The notes under the pieces: model-generated
What the model saw: only the letters and a program-made list of their open reading frames with translations
The model's database searches: none
Told to the model about the DNA's origin: nothing
Translations under genes and position numbers: made by a program
Part shown: one piece after another, positions 1-8,407 of the stretch
How positions within the stretch are numbered: position 1 is the stretch's first letter
Layout: every line of letters begins with the position of its first letter
Assembly (NCBI RefSeq): GCF_016463975.1
Contig: NZ_JAEMNX010000027.1
Coordinates: forward strand, 1 to 52,635
Source: Marinomonas transparens
GTDB lineage: Bacteria > Pseudomonadota > Gammaproteobacteria > Pseudomonadales > Marinomonadaceae
DNA: 52,635 nucleotides
Direction of reading: 5' to 3'

Positions 1-46
1 AAGGTCGTAGGTTCGCTTTTAAATTTAGAAAAGTGCTCCCGCAACC
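1..46 (+). repeat. Degenerate tRNA-fMet 3'-half, copy 1
   Basis: Matches the anticodon-arm edge, variable loop, T-arm start and acceptor 3' strand of the intact initiator tRNA at 169-245, but the T-arm is broken: the bases after GGTTCG are replaced by CTTTTAAATTTAGAAAAGT before GCTCCCGCAACC. The insert has short complementary ends (CTTTT/AAAAG). No 5' half is visible because the window starts here, so this could be the tail of a longer pseudo-tRNA. It repeats at a 58-base period with the next copy. Confidence 0.75.
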
Positions 47-58
47 GAGTAAAGTTCA

Positions 59-104
59 AAGGTCGTAGGTTCGCTTTTAAATTTGGAAAAGTGCTCCAGC
101 AACC
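59..104 (+). repeat. Degenerate tRNA-fMet 3'-half, copy 2
   Basis: Near-identical to the copy at 1-46, with the same abnormal T-arm insert and the same trailing GAGTAAA. It has two substitutions, A to G in the insert and C to A in the acceptor strand (GCTCCAGC). No tRNA 5' half precedes it, so it cannot fold as a tRNA. Confidence 0.75.
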
Positions 105-168
105 GAGTAAATATCGTCATAAGTTAGATCAGTGTTATCTCTAAAGTATTTCCAGAATACTTAGTTGT

Positions 169-245
<77 letters not shown>

Positions 246-277
246 TTTCAATTACTTTTCTTTATTCTAGTTTTTCC

Positions 278-323
278 GAAGATCGTAGGTTCGCTCTCTA
301 TTAAGAAAAGTGCTCCCGCAACC
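278..323 (+). repeat. Degenerate tRNA-fMet 3'-half, copy 3
   Basis: Begins GAAGATCGTAGGTTCG and continues with CTCTCTATTAAGAAAAGT in place of the normal T-arm 3' strand, then GCTCCCGCAACCA. The bases after it (TTTCAATTGCTTATC and on) resemble the bases after the intact tRNA, so the duplicated unit was about 79 bases and included the downstream flank. Confidence 0.75.
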
Positions 324-356
324 ATTTCAATTGCTTATCTTTATTCTAATTTCCCC

Positions 357-403
357 AAAGATCGTAGGTTTACTTTTTATTAAGAAAAGTGCTCCCGCAA
401 CCA
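357..403 (+). repeat. Degenerate tRNA-fMet 3'-half, copy 4
   Basis: Same organisation as copy 3 and about 79 bases downstream of it. It has the AAGATCGTAGGTTT start, the ACTTTTTATTAAGAAAAGT insert, and the GCTCCCGCAACCA end. The insert can form a short ACTTTT/AAAAGT hairpin. No 5' half is present. Confidence 0.75.
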
Positions 404-521
404 TTTCTTTTTATATCGTAGCTACTTCAATTATTGCCTTCTTTAGTTTCTAATCATCAAAAAAACATTGTAACTCTCTATCTCTATTTACAAACATTAT
501 CGTACTCAAGTGCAGGATTTC

Positions 522-527
522 TATAAT
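522..527 (+). promoter_or_regulatory. Candidate -10 box of the pseudo-tRNA
   Basis: Perfect TATAAT, ending 11 bases before the first base of the pseudo-tRNA, in a context (AATACTTAGTTG) shared with the intact tRNA gene. No clear -35 hexamer was found. Confidence 0.45.
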
Positions 528-537
528 ACTTAGTTGC

Positions 538-626
538 TGCGGGATGGAGTAGTCTGGTAGCTCGTCGGGCTCATAAGCCGAAGGTCGTAGGTTCGCTTTC
601 TATTAAGAAAAGTGCTCCCGCAATCA
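538..626 (+). pseudogene. Nearly full-length pseudo tRNA-fMet
   Basis: Keeps the 5' half of the initiator tRNA (GCGGGATGGAGTAGTC, D-arm, CAT anticodon) and the acceptor 3' strand. Three faults disable it. The anticodon-stem pair next to the loop is G:G (CTCATAAGCC instead of CTCATAACCC). The T-arm is replaced by CTTTCTATTAAGAAAAGT. The end reads CAATCA rather than ACCA. A TATAAT box at 522-527, better than the one before the intact gene, suggests it may still be transcribed. Confidence 0.8.
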
Positions 627-669
627 ATCATTTTGAAGCCTTTTCTAAGTCCATTTGTCTTATGGCAGG

Positions 670-706
670 TATAAAAAAACCGCACTTCATTAGAAGTACG
701 GTTTTG
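670..706 (-). terminator. Rho-independent terminator of the uspA/TRAP operon
   Basis: Read on the minus strand, AAAACCGTACTTC and GAAGTGCGGTTTT pair with one mismatch around a short loop, followed by a run of T. It lies 20-odd bases past the uspA stop codon. The plus-strand T-run is shorter, so minus is the main direction. Confidence 0.85.
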
Positions 707-727
707 TTGAAGCAGTCAGTGACAGGT

Positions 728-1159
728 TTAGCCTTTTATCACCATTACTGGGATATTAGCGAGTCCTAACACTTTATTGGCAATGGAGCCGACCATCATA
801 TGACCAACACGAGATTGTTTGTGGCTGGCCATGACAATGACATCAACCTTGCTATCTTTTGCTACGGATAAGATGGTCTCGGCAGGTTTACCTTCTATCA
901 CTTTTATCGTACAAGTCTCTGCGTCAATCGGTAATTCATCGCTAACAAAATCAATCAGTTTTTTGTGTACTTGCTTGACGGCTTTATCAAAGGTACCCGG
1001 TTTGAAATGCGAACCGACTATCGGCATTTGATAACCCGCTACCGCTGTTAGCAGAATTAAATTTCCATCCGGTTTCAAAAGATGCAGTGCGTTTTCTATC
1101 ACCTTATCTGTGTAGCCTTTTTCAGCTAAATCAATAGGTACTAAGACAGTATTGTACAT
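728..1159 (-). CDS. Universal stress protein, UspA family
   Basis: A 143-residue single Usp domain, the usual size. It begins with the beta-strand MYNTVLVPIDLA and ends with the family's nucleotide-loop region (VGHMMVGSIANKVL) before the last strand IPVMVIK. The G-x2-G-x9-G(S/T) ATP loop is only loosely kept, so ATP binding is uncertain. The start is preceded by GGGGG. It is the last gene of a TRAP transporter operon, 10 bases after the permease stop. UspA-like proteins next to TRAP permeases are known (TeaD beside the ectoine transporter TeaABC, where it modulates uptake). A similar regulatory role is inference from position. Confidence 0.9.
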   Translation of the reverse strand: MYNTVLVPIDLAEKGYTDKVIENALHLLKPDGNLILLTAVAGYQMPIVGSHFKPGTFDKAVKQVHKKLIDFVSDELPIDAETCTIKVIEGKPAETILSVAKDSKVDVIVMASHKQSRVGHMMVGSIANKVLGLANIPVMVIKG

Positions 1160-1169
1160 AGTAACCCCC

Positions 1170-3773
1170 TTATACGCTGGCGCTGAGTAGTGGGTTTGCT
1201 AAGCGACGTTGCTGTAGCTTACGAATCAAGAGCAATATTAAGATAGCAGGAATAAACACGAGCTCTTTTGGCGGGCGATCAGACTCGGCTTGAATGCCTT
1301 TAATTTGCCAACCAAAGTCGATACCGGCTTTTTCTGCGGCACTGCCAAAGTCCACATAATCCACTGTCCAAATACCATCGGTTAAACTCATATTAAGGCC
1401 TAAAGACTGCAATCTTTGCATGCCATTACCGGTAGCTTGAGTAAGCTGTAATGGAATGGTTTTATTGACTTCATCCCCTTCCAGTGTCATGCCTTCAACT
1501 TGCAGTTGAATAAAGCCACCATTATCAAGTGCTTCTACTTGCTCGATCAAAGCACTGGCAGGTAATTGTGTTTTGGGCTCATAAACCATATCCCACCAAA
1601 AACCGGGTCGGAATAAAGAAAATGCGATGAGCACTAAGACCAAGGATTCCCACAGTTTACTCTTTACTAACCAATAACCTTGGGTGCCTGCAGAGAACAC
1701 CAGAATCGCCACAATGGCGCTCGCAATGGTTAGGATGAGGTCGAAGATAGAACTGATACCTATCAATAGCAGCTGTGTATTGTAGATAAACATAAAGGGC
1801 AAAATAGCCGTTCGAATATCGTAAATAAAGCCTTGGATGCCGGTTTTTATTGGGTCATCACCACTGATGGCCGCCGCCGCAAAGGCGGCTAACCCCACGG
1901 GGGGGGTGTCATCGGCGAGAATACCAAAATAAAATACGAATAGATGCACGGCAATAAGCGGTACTACCAGTCCATTTTCAGCACCAAGGGACACGATAAC
2001 TGGTGCCATTAGCGTAGAAACAACGATGTAATTCGCTGTTGTCGGTAGTCCCATACCCAGTACGATACAAATGATAGCGGTGAAGATTAGAATTAGGATC
2101 AGATTACCGCCGGAAATAAATTCCACAAACTCCGTCATCATTTGACCAAGGCCGGTCAGTGTCACAGTACCCACGATAATACCCGCAGCCGCTGTGGCAA
2201 TACCGATACCGACCATGTTACGCGAGCTGGTAATCATGCCATCGATAAATTCATGCCAGCAGACTTTGAACTGTGCCGACCAATTTTGCTCGTTTCTAAA
2301 CCAAGCTTTAATCGGTCTATGGGTCAGTACCACAGCAATTAAGAAAACCACTGAGTAAAATGCCGATTGTTGTGGTGAATATTGCTTAACCGCTAATGCC
2401 CATAATAGGACAACGATAGGTAGAGCAAAGTACAAGCCAGAAAATACCGTAGGGCGTGTTTCTGGTAGCTCTTCCAGAGAAATACTGGCTTCATCACTGG
2501 CAAGGTCTGGATAGATGGCAGAGAGCTTAACCAAGGCAAAGTAGGCGGCAATCATCACGGCTAGCATAGCGACAGGGGCTATGTTACCCATGGTTGCTTC
2601 TAATAGCATGGAGCCGTAATACACCAGTAAACCGAGCACCAACATAATGACGGAGGTGCTCATCCACGACAGCATACGTTGTGCAAACGTTGGTTTCTCT
2701 AGGCGTTCGATGCCTTTCATATTCAATTTCAAGGCTTCTAAATGAACGATATAAACCAAAGCGATATAGGAAATAATAGAGGGCAAAATAGCGTGTTTGA
2801 TGACTTCAATGTAAGGAATGCCTACGTATTCCACCATTAAAAATGCTGCCGCACCCATGATTGGCGGTGTTAGTTGGCCATTTGTTGATGCTGCTACTTC
2901 AATCGCGCCTGCTTTCGTACCAGGGAAGCCCACACGCTTCATCAAGGGAATCGTAAAGGTCCCTGTGGTGACCACGTTAGCAATAGACGAACCGGAAATG
3001 ATACCGCTCAAACCTGATGCGACAACGGCGGCTTTTGCTGGTCCGCCACGCATGTGTCCTAATAATGAAAAAGACACTTTAATTAGATAATTACCTGCAC
3101 CGGCTTTATCTAGCAGGGAGCCCAGTAAGACAAATAAGAAGACAAAAGCCGTTGATACCCCTATCGCGACACCAAATACGCCTTCTGTGGTGATCCATTG
3201 GTGTGAGGCTACCTTATTCAAGCTAGCACCCTTATGGGAGATCACCTCAGGCATATATTGACCGGCAAAGGTAAAGGTCAGAAATACCATAGCGACCACA
3301 ACCAGTGGTGGACCAAGGGCTCGACGAGTGGCTTCGAGTAATGCCAAAACACCCACAACGGCAACACTGACATCAAGTGTTGTCGGTGCGCCCATGCGGG
3401 TGGCAAGTTCATTGCGAAAAACGAGTAAATAGAGGCAGGTAGCCGAGGCTGCTAGCGCCAAAAAAATGTCCAAAGCAGAAGCCGAACTTTTGCTGGATTT
3501 ATTGGTGGCGGGGAATAGGAAAAACGCTAAAAAGGTCGCAAAGGCTAAATGTATGTACTTCGCTTGGTCTTCATTGAAGGCGGCAAAATTGAATAAAAAG
3601 GGTAGAGGAGAGGCATACCAAAGTTGAAATGCGGCCCAAGCAATCAGCACGGTAGTTACTATGGTTGCCATTTTGCCATTAAATTGTCGGCTACCAGTTT
3701 CTGAGCTTAAAAACTCATCAGCAACACTGGCGGTAGGCTCATGATCTGAGTCGGATACATGTTTTGAGTTCAT
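1170..3773 (-). CDS. TRAP transporter permease, fused 4TM/12TM subunits, DUF3394 C-terminus
   Basis: Fused small and large TRAP membrane subunits, the arrangement used with TAXI-type binding proteins. An N-terminal block of membrane helices is followed by the DctM-like core with PPIMGAAAF and GLPTTANYIV. The last ~180 residues match the DUF3394 extension found in many such fusions, a largely non-membrane region ending in another helix. It drives Na+/H+-coupled uptake of a substrate delivered by the SBP at 3863-4825. I chose the ATG at 3773 over an in-frame ATG at 3815 because the latter falls inside the loop of a terminator-like hairpin and would add a basic, non-family leader. It lies in an operon with the SBP upstream and UspA downstream. 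Confidence 0.93.
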   Translation of the reverse strand: MNSKHVSDSDHEPTASVADEFLSSETGSRQFNGKMATIVTTVLIAWAAFQLWYASPLPFLFNFAAFNEDQAKYIHLAFATFLAFFLFPATNKSSKSSASALDIFLALAASATCLYLLVFRNELATRMGAPTTLDVSVAVVGVLALLEATRRALGPPLVVVAMVFLTFTFAGQYMPEVISHKGASLNKVASHQWITTEGVFGVAIGVSTAFVFLFVLLGSLLDKAGAGNYLIKVSFSLLGHMRGGPAKAAVVASGLSGIISGSSIANVVTTGTFTIPLMKRVGFPGTKAGAIEVAASTNGQLTPPIMGAAAFLMVEYVGIPYIEVIKHAILPSIISYIALVYIVHLEALKLNMKGIERLEKPTFAQRMLSWMSTSVIMLVLGLLVYYGSMLLEATMGNIAPVAMLAVMIAAYFALVKLSAIYPDLASDEASISLEELPETRPTVFSGLYFALPIVVLLWALAVKQYSPQQSAFYSVVFLIAVVLTHRPIKAWFRNEQNWSAQFKVCWHEFIDGMITSSRNMVGIGIATAAAGIIVGTVTLTGLGQMMTEFVEFISGGNLILILIFTAIICIVLGMGLPTTANYIVVSTLMAPVIVSLGAENGLVVPLIAVHLFVFYFGILADDTPPVGLAAFAAAAISGDDPIKTGIQGFIYDIRTAILPFMFIYNTQLLLIGISSIFDLILTIASAIVAILVFSAGTQGYWLVKSKLWESLVLVLIAFSLFRPGFWWDMVYEPKTQLPASALIEQVEALDNGGFIQLQVEGMTLEGDEVNKTIPLQLTQATGNGMQRLQSLGLNMSLTDGIWTVDYVDFGSAAEKAGIDFGWQIKGIQAESDRPPKELVFIPAILILLLIRKLQQRRLANPLLSASV

Positions 3774-3798
3774 AGAGAAAGTCCTATGGCGAATACGG

Positions 3799-3826
3799 AA
3801 AAATACAGGGGCCATTAAGCCCCTGC
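3799..3826 (-). terminator. Intra-operon terminator/attenuator between SBP and permease
   Basis: A 7-bp perfect stem CAGGGGC/GCCCCTG with a 6-base loop, followed on the minus strand by TATTTTT. It lies between the SBP stop and the permease start. Such a partial terminator would let the binding protein be made in excess over the permease, as is common for binding-protein transporters. Readthrough is inference. Confidence 0.7.
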
Positions 3827-3862
3827 TATCTCAATATAAGTTCATGAAGCAATTCTGCTTAC

Positions 3863-4825
3863 TTACATTAAGCCCGCTTCTTTATAGTACTTAACTGCAC
3901 CAGGATGTAGTGGAGCACTTAGGCCATCTTTGACCATTTCTTCTTTTTTCAAGTGAGCGAAAGCGGGGTGTAATTTTTTGAAGGTATCAAAATTTTCAAA
4001 CACGGCTTTAACCACATTGTAGATAAGGTCATCAGACACTTTCGCTGAGCTGACGAATGTTGCGCCCACACCGAAAGTTTTAACATCATTTGGTGAGCCT
4101 GTGTACATGCCACCAGGAATCATTGCTGTACGATAGAAAGAATTATCGTTAACCAATGCATTCACTTCCTTACCTGATACTTCAACAATGACACTGTCAC
4201 AGGAGGTTGTGGCTTCTTTGATTGAACCACTTGGATGGCCAACGACATAGACCATGGCATCGATTTTATTATCACAAAGTGCTTTAGACTGCTCAGAGGC
4301 TTTTAGCTCAGAGGCCAGAGCAAAGTCATTCATGGTCCAGCCGTATTGCTTCATCAACACTTCAATCGTACCGCGTTGGCCAGAACCCGCATTACCTACG
4401 TTGACACGTTTGCCTTTTAAATCATCGAAAGACTTAATGCCTGAATCGGCACGGGCAACCACGGTAAAGGGTTCTGGATGAATGGAGAAAACAGCACGAA
4501 GGTCTTTAAATGCGCCTCTATCAGCAAATTTACTGGTACCGTTATAAGCGTGATATTGCCAATCAGACTGGGCAACCCCCATGTCTAATTCACCTTCACG
4601 AATGGTGTTGATGTTGTAGATAGAGCCGCCTGTACTTTCAACACTACAGCGAATACCGTGCTCTTTACGAGACGCATTAACCAAACGGCAAATAGAGCCC
4701 CCCGTCGGATAATACACACCGGTTACACCGCCTGTGCCTATGGTTATAAATTCTTGAGCTTGTACGGATGTAGAAGCTAATGCAGCCAAACTAGCACCGA
4801 GAATTATGGATTTGATATTCTTCAT
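3863..4825 (-). CDS. TAXI-family TRAP transporter solute-binding protein
   Basis: A 320-residue periplasmic protein with a clear signal peptide (basic MKNIK, hydrophobic core, cut near SVQA/QE at about residue 23). The mature start [18 protein letters not shown] is the characteristic TAXI opening, and the following [18 protein letters not shown] region is also typical. TAXI proteins bind small organic acids or amino acids and pair with fused TRAP permeases, which is what lies downstream. An AAGGA ribosome site precedes the ATG. The ligand cannot be read from sequence. The upstream aminotransferase and BKACE genes suggest an amino acid or keto acid. Confidence 0.93.
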   Translation of the reverse strand: MKNIKSIILGASLAALASTSVQAQEFITIGTGGVTGVYYPTGGSICRLVNASRKEHGIRCSVESTGGSIYNINTIREGELDMGVAQSDWQYHAYNGTSKFADRGAFKDLRAVFSIHPEPFTVVARADSGIKSFDDLKGKRVNVGNAGSGQRGTIEVLMKQYGWTMNDFALASELKASEQSKALCDNKIDAMVYVVGHPSGSIKEATTSCDSVIVEVSGKEVNALVNDNSFYRTAMIPGGMYTGSPNDVKTFGVGATFVSSAKVSDDLIYNVVKAVFENFDTFKKLHPAFAHLKKEEMVKDGLSAPLHPGAVKYYKEAGLM

Positions 4826-4933
4826 TAGAGCGATTCCTTTGTTATTAGTATCAAAAGTTTGTGGGTAGGCTGATAATGCGGCCTTGCCGTTATTATATAG
4901 TTCAATATTGTGACTATTGCTATTAACTGGGCC

Positions 4934-5761
4934 TTAGCCCATTTTAAAAAAGTGACGAAATGTGTCGGCATCCATCGTCTCTGTTTTTAATTTTTGCGCC
5001 AGTTCTTTGACTAAAGAAAGCACCTGGTCTGCGTTACTAGTGGCTACCACCCCAGACTGGGTATAAATATTGTTTTCAAAACCTATGCGGACATCACCGC
5101 CTAGTTCAGCGGCTTGTAGCAGGCAGTCTTGTTCTTTTCGTCCAAAAGCACACACTGCCCAGCGAACCGTTAGTTGCTTAATTAAGGGTAAAAAAGGAAT
5201 GAGATCTTTAGGGTCTGATTCTTGTTTTTCATGGTAACGACCTAATACCAACAACAGATGATGCTTGTTCTCTGGCAATAATCCACGAGCTTTTAGATCC
5301 AAGTAATAAGCAAGTTGTTCAGGTGAGTAAATAATGTATTGAGCAATAATGTTTTGCTCTGCTACCCAATGGAAAAAATCGCTGGCTTGCTGTTCAAAGC
5401 TTGGCTCTGGAATGAGTTCAGCTAGGGCAAAAGAGGCGGCTTCTGGTACGAGTGCTTTAATTAAGGCCATTTGTTGTTCTGGTTTATATAACCCTACGGC
5501 TTCAGTGGTAAGTTGTACTATGACCCTGTTGCCAAGCCTCTCTTTTACGGCTTTCAGAATCGCTGCGTTGTCATCAATGTCGAGTGAATGTTGTCCGTCT
5601 AAGGTACGTGCATGGAGGTGAACCATTCCTGCACCAGCAGCCACACAGGCAGCGACTTCTTCGGCCATTTCTTCTGGTGTGATGGGTAAATTAGGGTGGT
5701 CTGCTTTGGTTTTGCGGGCACCATTGGGGGCTACGATAACCAAGCGTTGTTTTTGTACCAT
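4934..5761 (-). CDS. BKACE family beta-keto acid cleavage enzyme (DUF849)
   Basis: A 275-residue TIM-barrel enzyme of the 3-keto-5-aminohexanoate cleavage (Kce) family. Known members condense a beta-keto acid with acetyl-CoA and release acetoacetate plus a new acyl-CoA. The zinc-binding HLHAR motif is present (H48, H50), with a late GFENNIY segment of the kind that carries a family glutamate. The length is typical of the family. Its ATG overlaps the stop of the upstream aminotransferase by one base (TAATG), so the two are translationally coupled. That pairing suggests the aminotransferase makes the keto acid that this enzyme splits. The exact substrate is not deducible, since the family spans carnitine, lysine and beta-amino-acid pathways. 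Confidence 0.9.
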   Translation of the reverse strand: MVQKQRLVIVAPNGARKTKADHPNLPITPEEMAEEVAACVAAGAGMVHLHARTLDGQHSLDIDDNAAILKAVKERLGNRVIVQLTTEAVGLYKPEQQMALIKALVPEAASFALAELIPEPSFEQQASDFFHWVAEQNIIAQYIIYSPEQLAYYLDLKARGLLPENKHHLLLVLGRYHEKQESDPKDLIPFLPLIKQLTVRWAVCAFGRKEQDCLLQAAELGGDVRIGFENNIYTQSGVVATSNADQVLSLVKELAQKLKTETMDADTFRHFFKMG

Positions 5762-7107
5762 TAATACCTTCCTTCTTTAAATAAGGTTTGTGTAATGGTG
5801 TCGACGCTATGAAAGAGTTTCTCGGTGAGTTCATCAATTTGCGCATCACTAATAATAAAAGGAGGCGCTAATAAAACATGGTGGCCGTTTTTACCATCTA
5901 TTGTGCCGGACATGGGATAACATATTAACCCTAGCTCCATGGCCTTTGCCTTGATTTGACTGTCTAATTTAGAACAGGCTGAAAAGGGCTTTTTGCTATC
6001 GCGATCAGCGACAATCTCCAAAGCTCGAAATAGACCTCGACCACGGACATCGCCCACAAACGGATGGTTTTTAAAGCATTCGCTTAAACGGTTTTGTAAT
6101 ATTTCTCCTGCTTGTTGAACTCGAGGTAAAAGCGCTTCTTGTTCAAATGCATTGATGACAGCTAAGGCACCTGCTATAGCAGTGGCGTGGCCCATATAAG
6201 TATGACCATGTTGGAAAAAACCAGAACCTTGAGAAATAGTATTATGGATTTCGCTGGAGGCAATCATAGCGCCAATTGGCTGATAGCCTGCGCCTAAGCC
6301 CTTGGCAATGGTGACTATGTCTGCTTGAATGTCTTCTTGTTCATGGGCGAAAAGCGTTCCTGTTCGGCCCATTCCACACATGACTTCATCAAGGATCAGT
6401 AATATGCCGTATTGGTCACAAATTTCTCTAATGCGTTTGAAGTAGCCTTCTTCCGCAGTAACTGCACCCGCTGTGGCGCCCACAACCGGTTCAGCAATGA
6501 AAGCAATAACGGTTTCTGGCCCAACCTCTAATAAACGCGTTTCTAGCTCATTAGCCATACGTTGACCATAGTCAAAAGCACTTTCGGATGCGTCTTTACC
6601 GTGATAAGCAAAGCAAGCAGATATGTGTTCGGTTGGCATTAACAGTGGCGCAAATGGTTTGCGGCGAAGCTCGTTACCACCTACCGCGAGAGCACCTAGT
6701 GTATTGCCGTGATAGCTTTGCTTGCGTGAAATAAATTGCGAGCGTTGTAACTCACCTTTTTCTACAAAGTATTGTCGAGCTAATTTTAGAGCAGATTCTA
6801 CGGCTTCAGATCCCCCCGTTAAAAAATACACATGATTAAGATCACCCGGCGCAGCATGGGTTAGCTTTTCAGATAACTCTATGGCTTTTTCTGTATTGAA
6901 GAAACCGGTGTGGGCATAGGCCAGTTGGTCAATTTGTTGGTGCAGAGCAGCACGTACGACTGGATGGCTGTGACCTAAGCAAGAGACCGCCGCACCGCCA
7001 CTGGCATCGAGATAGCTCTTACCTGTTTGATCGTAGATATAGACTCCTTCACCTTTAACGGCAATTGGGAGTTCTGAATGGCAATGACGTTGGAAAATAT
7101 GATGCAT
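5761..7107 (-). CDS. Class III (omega/beta-amino acid) PLP aminotransferase
   Basis: A 448-residue fold-type I aminotransferase, class III. It has the GGSEAVESALKLAR phosphate-binding segment, the LILDEVMCGMGRTG motif (pyridine-binding D240), and the Schiff-base lysine in TIAKGLGAGYQPIGAMI (K269). Relatives use omega-amino acids, beta-amino acids or diamines with pyruvate or 2-oxoglutarate. It is the first gene of a minus-strand operon and is divergent from a LysR regulator. Coupling to a beta-keto acid cleavage enzyme favours a beta-amino acid substrate, which is inference. The start is the ATG giving MHHIFQRH. The ribosome site is weak, so a nearby alternative start cannot be excluded. Confidence 0.9.
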   Translation of the reverse strand: MHHIFQRHCHSELPIAVKGEGVYIYDQTGKSYLDASGGAAVSCLGHSHPVVRAALHQQIDQLAYAHTGFFNTEKAIELSEKLTHAAPGDLNHVYFLTGGSEAVESALKLARQYFVEKGELQRSQFISRKQSYHGNTLGALAVGGNELRRKPFAPLLMPTEHISACFAYHGKDASESAFDYGQRMANELETRLLEVGPETVIAFIAEPVVGATAGAVTAEEGYFKRIREICDQYGILLILDEVMCGMGRTGTLFAHEQEDIQADIVTIAKGLGAGYQPIGAMIASSEIHNTISQGSGFFQHGHTYMGHATAIAGALAVINAFEQEALLPRVQQAGEILQNRLSECFKNHPFVGDVRGRGLFRALEIVADRDSKKPFSACSKLDSQIKAKAMELGLICYPMSGTIDGKNGHHVLLAPPFIISDAQIDELTEKLFHSVDTITQTLFKEGRY

Positions 7108-7120
7108 CTTGACCGCATGT

Positions 7121-7132
7121 TGATAGTTATCA
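7121..7132. promoter_or_regulatory. Candidate LysR operator, divergent intergenic region
   Basis: The interrupted palindrome TGATA-GT-TATCA lies 14 bases upstream of the aminotransferase start and 88 bases upstream of the LysR start. LysR proteins usually bind T-N11-A type dyads in such divergent regions. Only one copy was seen and no promoter hexamers are convincing. Confidence 0.3.
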
Positions 7133-7220
7133 GGGGGATGTTGTCACCATAAAGTGTCTTTACAGGAGGCAACAAACGATATATTTTCAGCCCCTATGAG
7201 AAAAAGTAATGGGGTAATCT

Positions 7221-8117
7221 GTGTCGACAAAACTTCCACCGCTTAACGCATTAAAAGTATTTGAAGTCGCGGCTCGAAAATTGAGTTTCTCTCAGACGGC
7301 GATTGAGTTGTGTGTGACTCAAGGGGCGGTAAGTAAACAAATCAAAACGCTTGAAGAATATTTGCAGCTGGCCTTGTTTGATAGAACACCCACTGGGTTG
7401 CAGCTCACTGATGCGGGTAAGTTTTATTTGCCGACCATTATGGAGGCATTGGAGCAGATCCATAGTAGTACAGTGGGTCTTCAGCAGTTTTCCGCAGAGA
7501 CACAACATTTGACCTTAAATATTTCGCCTTCTTTATCCAGTTTATGGATGATCCCGCGTTTAAATTTGTTAAATCAAACCTTCCCTTCGCTCAGGCTTAA
7601 TATTGTTTCTGGAGACGGGGCCTATCAGTTTCATCAGGCCAGTGCAGATGTAGCGATTCGGTGTTTGCCGATGTCATTGAGTCATCAGAATGCCACCTTG
7701 CTCAAGAAGGAAACTCTGCTTCCTGTTATCCATAAAGATCTGTTGGTATATACGCCAATCAATGAGCCAAATGATTTTTTTAAGCATTATTTAATTCACC
7801 CAACAACGCGTCCGCAATTGTGGCAACAATGTCTTAGCAGTGTGTTATCGAGTGAAAAAAGAGAGCGTGTTTTAAAGTCGCATCATGCCTTTGAGCACTT
7901 TTTTATGTCGCTAGAAGCGGTAAAGCAGAAGCAGGGGATAGCTTTGATTCCCGAGTTTTTAGTCGCCGATTTACTGGACGATAGCGAGCTTATCAATCCA
8001 TTAGGCTTCAAGTATGAAAGTGGTTATGGCTATTACTTTTTAACACCATCCTACCGACAACAAAATACGCTTATTAAACAGCTGTATGAATGGTTTGACG
8101 ACAATTTAGAAGCGTGA
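7221..8117 (+). CDS. LysR-family transcriptional regulator (GcvA-like)
   Basis: A 298-residue regulator. The N-terminal winged helix-turn-helix covers about residues 7-66 (LNALKVFEVAARKLSFSQTA, VTQGAVSKQIKTLE, LFDRTPTGLQLTDAG), followed by a type 2 periplasmic-binding effector domain. The opening LPPLNALKVFEVAARK resembles the GcvA subgroup. The start is the GTG at 7221, preceded by GGGG; an ATG twelve bases upstream is in frame but is followed at once by a stop. It is divergent from the aminotransferase/BKACE/TRAP operon and most likely controls it in response to the substrate. Confidence 0.92.
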   Translation: MSTKLPPLNALKVFEVAARKLSFSQTAIELCVTQGAVSKQIKTLEEYLQLALFDRTPTGLQLTDAGKFYLPTIMEALEQIHSSTVGLQQFSAETQHLTLNISPSLSSLWMIPRLNLLNQTFPSLRLNIVSGDGAYQFHQASADVAIRCLPMSLSHQNATLLKKETLLPVIHKDLLVYTPINEPNDFFKHYLIHPTTRPQLWQQCLSSVLSSEKRERVLKSHHAFEHFFMSLEAVKQKQGIALIPEFLVADLLDDSELINPLGFKYESGYGYYFLTPSYRQQNTLIKQLYEWFDDNLEA

Positions 8118-8407
8118 AACCAAACTGAAATTGAATGTTAGAAGGAGGGGGAGCACCTGTATTTAACTACCTTACTCGTCATTGTTTTTTTGTAACTATG
8201 CTCTCATTTGGGGCGTTTTAAATATTTTGTACACTATTTGATCGCCTTAACTCGTTATTATGACTCGTTTTTTCTTATTTACTTAATGTTACACACTTAT
8301 GTCAAGAATATGGAAATCCCAATTGACATTAATTCTCATATGATAATAATAGCCGCTATTATTCGTATCTGCGTTATTGGTCTATTTATTATCGAGGAGA
8401 TAAACAA
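8118..8407 (+). other. Non-coding leader/promoter region of the TonB receptor
   Basis: About 290 bases with no gene I can support. A 76-codon open frame here (8208-8438) runs through the promoter region into the receptor gene, has no family features, and I reject it. The 3' part is AT-rich and contains two overlapping palindromes listed separately as Fur-like sites, then the GAGGAG ribosome site just before the receptor GTG. Confidence 0.6.
8332..8363. promoter_or_regulatory. Fur-like operator palindromes
   Basis: Two overlapping inverted repeats: ATTCTCAT/ATGATAAT (8332-8347, one mismatch), and the perfect 19-base AATAATAGC-C-GCTATTATT (8345-8363). The stretch starting GATAATAATAG agrees with the 19-base Fur consensus GATAATGATAATCATTATC at about 13 positions by my count. 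Placement 45 bases before a siderophore receptor start fits iron repression by Fur. The regulator identity is inference. Confidence 0.5.
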
